Source of the DNA: Fictibacillus fluitans
GTDB taxonomy: Bacteria; Bacillota; Bacilli; Bacillales; Fictibacillaceae
Reading direction: 5' to 3'
DNA: 64,000 nt
Assembly: GCF_030418125.1 (NCBI RefSeq)
Contig: NZ_JAUHTR010000001.1
Coordinates: 434,001 to 498,000 of the forward strand
Positions within the stretch are counted from its first letter, which is position 1, and each line of letters starts with the position of its first letter. The notes below the pieces were generated by a model. It was not told the origin of the DNA, did no database searches, and saw only the letters and a program-made list of their open reading frames with translations. Of the stretch, positions 60,092 through 64,000 are shown one piece after another. Both the position numbers and the translations under genes were made by a program.

Positions 60092-60892
60092 CTAAAATCG
60101 GACGTTAACTTTGACGAGGTTAATGATGCTTCCATCCTTTGCACTTAAACTGTACACCCACAAAACGCCAGTGTTTGCAGTCGGTACCCTGTCAAAAGGA
60201 AGGGTTGCACTGAAGAATCCAAAAGCCGGTGCTCCTTCATTGGACATAACTGAACGCTCACGGGTAACGATCACGCCATTGGCATCTCTCAGCTGATAGT
60301 TGACAACCGCTTCAAATACCCTGGCGTATCCTTCGACCTTTTGTCCGCTCTTAATCGTGCTGCCAGGTAAAGGATTAGTCACAAAGATATTGCTTGAAGT
60401 TAGGATCGGAATGATTAAATGATAATCCGGCCAGATCACATCTTTCTGAAATCCCGGACGGCCGGCATTTGCTATTTCAATCTCGGATACCGTTACACCA
60501 AAATTTTTTGCAATCTTTGTCAGCGTATCTCCACTTACAATTTTATAAATAAAGCCAGGAACTGTCAGGTTTTGTCCAACTGTAATCCGGTCAGGATCGG
60601 AAATCTTATTAATTCCGGCAAGCAGGTCGGATGAAGTTTGAAATCTGCCGGCAATCGCAGTCAATGTATCACCTGCGGCCACGACATAGGTAAGAATAGG
60701 AGAATTTGTTGTTGAAGTGGGCACAACCAGCACATTTCCAGGGAAGATTAAACCAGTATCTGTTACTGGAGGAAACAAATGATTGGCTGTTTCGATCTCC
60801 TGGACAGTGCTTCCATATTTAGCTGCGATGGCTGAAATCGTATCGCCTTGTTTAACGGTATAAATAAATCCCTTTTTCGTAATAACAGGCAT
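60092..60892 (-). CDS. LysM / Gmad2-domain protein
   Basis: 266 residues. Three LysM repeats (about 10-55, 68-112, 115-163), each with GDT, bind peptidoglycan. A C-terminal Gmad2 domain (about 168-266; NPLPGSTIKSGQKVEGYA) is the Ig-like fold often found in sporulation and germination proteins. No signal peptide, so it is probably a spore-cortex or coat protein made in the mother cell, or is exported without Sec. ATG 60892 has GGGAGGTG upstream. Confidence 0.8.
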   Translation of the reverse strand: MPVITKKGFIYTVKQGDTISAIAAKYGSTVQEIETANHLFPPVTDTGLIFPGNVLVVPTSTTNSPILTYVVAAGDTLTAIAGRFQTSSDLLAGINKISDPDRITVGQNLTVPGFIYKIVSGDTLTKIAKNFGVTVSEIEIANAGRPGFQKDVIWPDYHLIIPILTSSNIFVTNPLPGSTIKSGQKVEGYARVFEAVVNYQLRDANGVIVTRERSVMSNEGAPAFGFFSATLPFDRVPTANTGVLWVYSLSAKDGSIINLVKVNVRF

Positions 60893-60979
60893 GTTCACAC
60901 CTCCCTTCCATCTACCATATGGCAGTGAAAGTGAAGGGGGAACGGCAAAGTTAACGTAATCCGTTAAAGATGAGGGTAA

Positions 60980-61861
60980 TCATGCAAAATGTTCGTTTAA
61001 CCATAACGTTGATGCTGCAATAAATTTTTCAGCAGACGGTGGAAGCCGTTTGAAGGAAATGGAACCAATTCCAATGGAGGAAATGGAAGCCTCATCTGAC
61101 AATGGTACTTTCTTTACCCCTTCCGGAAGATGGTGTAAAGCAATCTCCGGGAGAATCGCAATTCCAAGTGAACTTTTCACCATGGCAATAACAGCCTGTT
61201 CATCTTCTAATTGGAATGAAATTTCTGGAGAGACCTTCCTTAATTTTAACAGGCTGCGGATGGTTGTAAGAGTAGAATTTTGCAGGATCAGCTTCTCTTC
61301 TGTCAGCGCATTTGGTTTAATGGAAGTTTCAGCACTAAGATGGTGTGCTTCTGGTATCACACAATAAAGCGGATCTTTTTTCAAATGGAAGATTTCCAAA
61401 TCTGCAGCAGGAAGCATCAAAAAACCAAAATCTACGATTCCCTGTGAAATCCACTGTGAAATTTCCTCCTGTCTTCCTTCCTTAATGTCTACTTTAATAT
61501 GAGGATATTGTTCGGTAAACTTTTTTACAATCCCAGGAAGCCATACAGCAGAAACAGAAGAGAATGTACCGACTCTTACCGTTCCGATTTCGAGTCCTTT
61601 TATTTCACCGGCCTCCTGAAGCATTTTTTTATTTAAATTTAAAATCTCCCTGATATACAGAAGCATCCGTTCGCCGTTTTCGGTCAGCCGGATCCCTGCT
61701 TTATTTCGGATCAACAACGAGAATCCCAAGTCTTTTTCCAAACTCGAAATGGCATGACTTACACCGGATTGGGAAATATTTAACGATTCACTTGCTTTGG
61801 TCAGGCTTCCAAGGTCTACTACGGTTTGAAATATTTCGTACTTGCCAATCGACAAACTCAT
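60980..61861 (-). CDS. LysR-family transcriptional regulator
   Basis: 293 residues. The N-terminal HTH (LTKASESLNISQSGVSHAISSLEKD) and the effector domain are normal for LysR. It follows the bsd decarboxylase cluster on the same strand with a terminator between, so it is not plainly BsdA; the bsd regulator is usually divergent. The effector is unknown. The start is the ATG at 61861 with GAGGGATG upstream. Confidence 0.8.
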   Translation of the reverse strand: MSLSIGKYEIFQTVVDLGSLTKASESLNISQSGVSHAISSLEKDLGFSLLIRNKAGIRLTENGERMLLYIREILNLNKKMLQEAGEIKGLEIGTVRVGTFSSVSAVWLPGIVKKFTEQYPHIKVDIKEGRQEEISQWISQGIVDFGFLMLPAADLEIFHLKKDPLYCVIPEAHHLSAETSIKPNALTEEKLILQNSTLTTIRSLLKLRKVSPEISFQLEDEQAVIAMVKSSLGIAILPEIALHHLPEGVKKVPLSDEASISSIGIGSISFKRLPPSAEKFIAASTLWLNEHFA

Positions 61862-61927
61862 CCCTCTTTACATTAGTTTTACTCATAATATAACATAATA
61901 AATGAATTATTTTCATCATCATTCGAC

Positions 61928-61958
61928 AAAAAGGACTGCAAATGCAGGCTTCCTTTAA
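61928..61958 (-). terminator. Terminator downstream of the PPOX-like gene
   Basis: On the minus strand AAGGA..CTGCA/TGCAG..TCCTT is followed by T5. Confidence 0.65.
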
Positions 61959-62003
61959 GATTGCTAATGCCGTCCCCTCTAAGACTGCTCAAGCATTCTC
62001 TTG

Positions 62004-62468
62004 TTATCTCAACAATTCTTCAATCGTTTCTTTCCATCTTGCAACAACTGCCGATGGATCCTTCAAGGCTATCTGGATTCCCGAAGTAATGTCTGCATAT
62101 TTCGCCTGATCTTCTTTATAAAACTCCACCTTTGCCGCAAAACGCTCCAGTGGATGTTTGGCATCCTCTAGTACACCTAATGGAGATAATGCCAGACGAA
62201 TATAATGAACCGTGCCCTTATAGACAGCCACTAATGTTGCCTTTTTCGCTCTGGTGCAGTTGTTGGTTGTAGTGGTTCCCGGCCATAATGCCAACCGTAA
62301 ATTTTCTTTGTCCACGGCGACAACCTCCCCTGCACTGACCATTGCATTATGCGGCCAGCCGTCCTCCGTCACTGTCATCAAAAGCATCGCTTCATGCTGC
62401 TTGTTCTCAAGATTATTTCCATTTAGCAGCTCTAATAATTCATCGGATATTTTCAAAAGTTTGCACAT
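62004..62468 (-). CDS. Pyridoxamine 5'-phosphate oxidase-fold (flavin-binding) protein
   Basis: 154 residues of the PPOX/FMN-binding split barrel: MLLMTVTEDGWPHNAMVSAGE, then TRAKKATLVAVYKG. Probably binds FMN or a related cofactor. It is downstream of bsdD on the same strand, 55 nt apart with only a weak hairpin between, so it may help the decarboxylase, which uses prenylated FMN, by inference. ATG 62468 touches AAAAGG; TTG 62456 is an alternative start. Confidence 0.75.
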   Translation of the reverse strand: MCKLLKISDELLELLNGNNLENKQHEAMLLMTVTEDGWPHNAMVSAGEVVAVDKENLRLALWPGTTTTNNCTRAKKATLVAVYKGTVHYIRLALSPLGVLEDAKHPLERFAAKVEFYKEDQAKYADITSGIQIALKDPSAVVARWKETIEELLR

Positions 62469-62523
62469 CCTTTTAAAGACAGAGCTAGTCTGTTTTTTAG
62501 CCTGCGGTTGTTAATCTATTATA

Positions 62524-62754
62524 TTATTTAATATATTTTGCCGGAAGAGCAGGCACATTTTCTGCATTTGGAATGTCTGCCGGGTTCACCTTAAACGCAC
62601 GATTGTATTTTTCAGGATTCGTGATGGTTTCAGGTTCAATGGAACGCCATGTAAAAATACATACCGGGCACATATAAACCTCCCATGCACCTTCCACCGG
62701 TGACTTTGAGACAACTTCAGCTTTTTTTGATTCGCATCGCGGACAAGTATGCAT
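62524..62754 (-). CDS. bsdD: Phenolic acid decarboxylase subunit D
   Basis: 76 residues with a zinc-ribbon pair CPRC (residues 4-7) and CPVC (about 33-36), then FTWRSIEPETITNPEKYN, matching BsdD/VdcD. It is required with BsdB and BsdC for non-oxidative decarboxylation of vanillic and 4-hydroxybenzoic acids. ATG 62754 follows AAAGGAGTG. The frame upstream to 62802 overlaps bsdC and lacks a site. Confidence 0.92.
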   Translation of the reverse strand: MHTCPRCESKKAEVVSKSPVEGAWEVYMCPVCIFTWRSIEPETITNPEKYNRAFKVNPADIPNAENVPALPAKYIK

Positions 62755-62768
62755 ATCCAACACTCCTT

Positions 62769-64000
62769 TTATCGTAATAATTCCCGTAAACGCTGTTCCC
62801 ACTTCTCAACATTAACCGGAGAATCCAGCGGCTGTGAATAGTGGCCTCTTGTTTCAGGCGCCACAGGTGTAGTGGCATCGAGGACCATCTTGTGGGTGAT
62901 TCCTGAAGGTGAAGAACCTGGATCGAGTGTAAGTACGGAAAGATCCGGAATAATGACCGCATCGTGCTTCGGATGCATTTTTGTTGAAAGGGCCCACATG
63001 ACCTGAGGAAGGTTGAATGGATCCACATCCTCATCAACTACAATTACCAGTTTACAATAGCCCAGGCCATGCGGCGTTGTTAAAGCGCGCATACCCACTG
63101 CCTTCGCAAATCCGCCGTAGCGGCGCTTCGTGGAAATAATGGCGACGAGCCCATGCGTATACATGGCATTTACCGCTTCAATTTCATTAGGAAACGCTTC
63201 TTTTAATTGGTGGTATAGAGGTACGCTTGTATTAATGCCAATCATATAGTCTGTTTCTGTCCAAGGCATTCCTATATATAGATGTTCAAAAATGGGATTT
63301 TGACGGTGATATACACGATTGATTTTAATAACCGGCATGCTTCTTCCGCCTGAATAGTGCCCGGTGAACTCTCCAAATGGCCCTTCAAATTCACGGACTC
63401 CAGCCAAAAGCTCACCTTCAAGAACAACTTCAGCTCCCCATGGAATATCAAGGTCTGAATCCTTTGCTTTTACAATTCGGTAAGGCTCTCCCTGGATGGC
63501 ACCGGCCATCTCGTATTCGGATTGATCGTAAAGCAACGGCGTAGCTGCTGCTGTTGTAATGGCAGGTTCGTTTCCTAGCGCAATGACTACAGGAAGGTTT
63601 TCACCACGTTCCTCAGCCTGGCGCAGGTGAATAGCAATATCATGCTGAGGAACCGGCTGGATCCCCAAGCGGTCTTTCCCTTTAACCTGCATGCGGTAAA
63701 TACCGACGTTTTGTTTCCCAAAGTGCTCTGGATCATCAAGGTCACGTGAAATTACACACGCTTTATCAATATAAAACCCTCCGTCTCCCTGGTTCAAACG
63801 GAATAACGGGAGAATATCGAAAAGGTTGATGTTTTCTGTGATTTCCACTTCATGAAATGGTGCTGTTTCCTCCCGCTGAACAGGCATTGGAAACTGATCA
63901 TACCGACGGGCAAATTCAAAGAACTGATCTTTTAACGGTGTGTTTTTTGGCAAACTCATCATCAGTGCATGGTTTGGCCATGAGCCCATTACGTTCATGG
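62769..64000 (-). CDS. bsdC: Phenolic acid decarboxylase subunit C (UbiD family), partial
   Basis: About 410 residues of the UbiD-family catalytic subunit, which uses prenylated FMN; the N terminus lies beyond the right edge (the family is about 473 aa). The R-x-E-E catalytic region is spread over the segment with EFEGPFGEFTGHYSGG, and SGITHKMVLDATTP is near the end. bsdD begins 14 nt downstream. bsdB, if present, would be further upstream outside the window. Confidence 0.92.
   Translation of the reverse strand, partial: MNVMGSWPNHALMMSLPKNTPLKDQFFEFARRYDQFPMPVQREETAPFHEVEITENINLFDILPLFRLNQGDGGFYIDKACVISRDLDDPEHFGKQNVGIYRMQVKGKDRLGIQPVPQHDIAIHLRQAEERGENLPVVIALGNEPAITTAAATPLLYDQSEYEMAGAIQGEPYRIVKAKDSDLDIPWGAEVVLEGELLAGVREFEGPFGEFTGHYSGGRSMPVIKINRVYHRQNPIFEHLYIGMPWTETDYMIGINTSVPLYHQLKEAFPNEIEAVNAMYTHGLVAIISTKRRYGGFAKAVGMRALTTPHGLGYCKLVIVVDEDVDPFNLPQVMWALSTKMHPKHDAVIIPDLSVLTLDPGSSPSGITHKMVLDATTPVAPETRGHYSQPLDSPVNVEKWEQRLRELLR

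Overview
The window is a stretch of chromosome from an endospore-forming member of the Bacillaceae. It carries genes for small acid-soluble spore proteins (sspN, sspO, sspP, tlp and one candidate), sirA, cotD-like and other spore-surface-like genes, strong AGGAGG ribosome sites, intrinsic terminators after most genes, and long blocks in the same order as Bacillus subtilis. The genus cannot be fixed from sequence alone. A complete selenocysteine system, absent from B. subtilis, argues for another lineage.

Layout. (1) 1-3.5 kb: RNase H-like genes, the 5'-3' exonuclease ypcP, a dispersed Bacillaceae-type repeat, a strongly supported but unidentified structured ncRNA, and a small SASP-like gene. 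(2) 4.0-12.3 kb: a lysine 2,3-aminomutase (kam) catabolic cluster, kamA-yokU-yodT-yodS-yodR-yodQ, behind a consensus sigma-54 promoter, with its enhancer-binding regulator and the beta-lysine acetyltransferase gene upstream. (3) 12.5-27 kb: sulfurtransferase, zwf, MFS exporter, patA, ypbS, a lipoprotein, the double dynamin dynA, a GNAT enzyme, the RNA helicase cshA, an NhaC-type antiporter and a UDG-fold protein. (4) 27.2-33.9 kb: the conserved yneR-yneQ-yneP-tlp-sspN-fbpB-citB-sspO-sspP block. (5) 33.9-39.0 kb: a selenocysteine island (selA, selD, selB, a small HTH gene, a small ORF and tRNA-Sec). SelD itself is a selenoprotein with an in-frame UGA. (6) 39.1-51 kb: a PfpI-family gene, a 0.5-kb non-coding region with DnaA boxes and 23-bp repeats, yneK, ccdC, an orphan mrpB, a BmrCD-like ABC exporter, yneF, sirA, tkt, ynzC and the SOS pair yneBA/lexA. 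(7) 51-64 kb: cysJI with divergent cysL, an unknown 376-residue protein, two tandem Cys-containing paralogues and a CotD-like gene that share an upstream module, a DMT transporter, a LysM/Gmad2 protein, a LysR regulator and the phenolic-acid decarboxylase genes bsdCD. bsdC runs off the right edge.

How the genes fit together. The kam block converts lysine through beta-lysine to acetylated and CoA-linked intermediates. citB, zwf and tkt supply central carbon metabolism. cysJI/cysL assimilate sulfite. lexA, yneA and yneB are the SOS module. SirA, the DnaA inhibitor, lies about 6 kb from an apparent DnaA-box cluster. No insertion sequences, prophage or CRISPR array were seen. The least explained items are the ncRNA at about 2.74-2.97 kb and the repeat/DnaA-box region at 39.78-40.00 kb.
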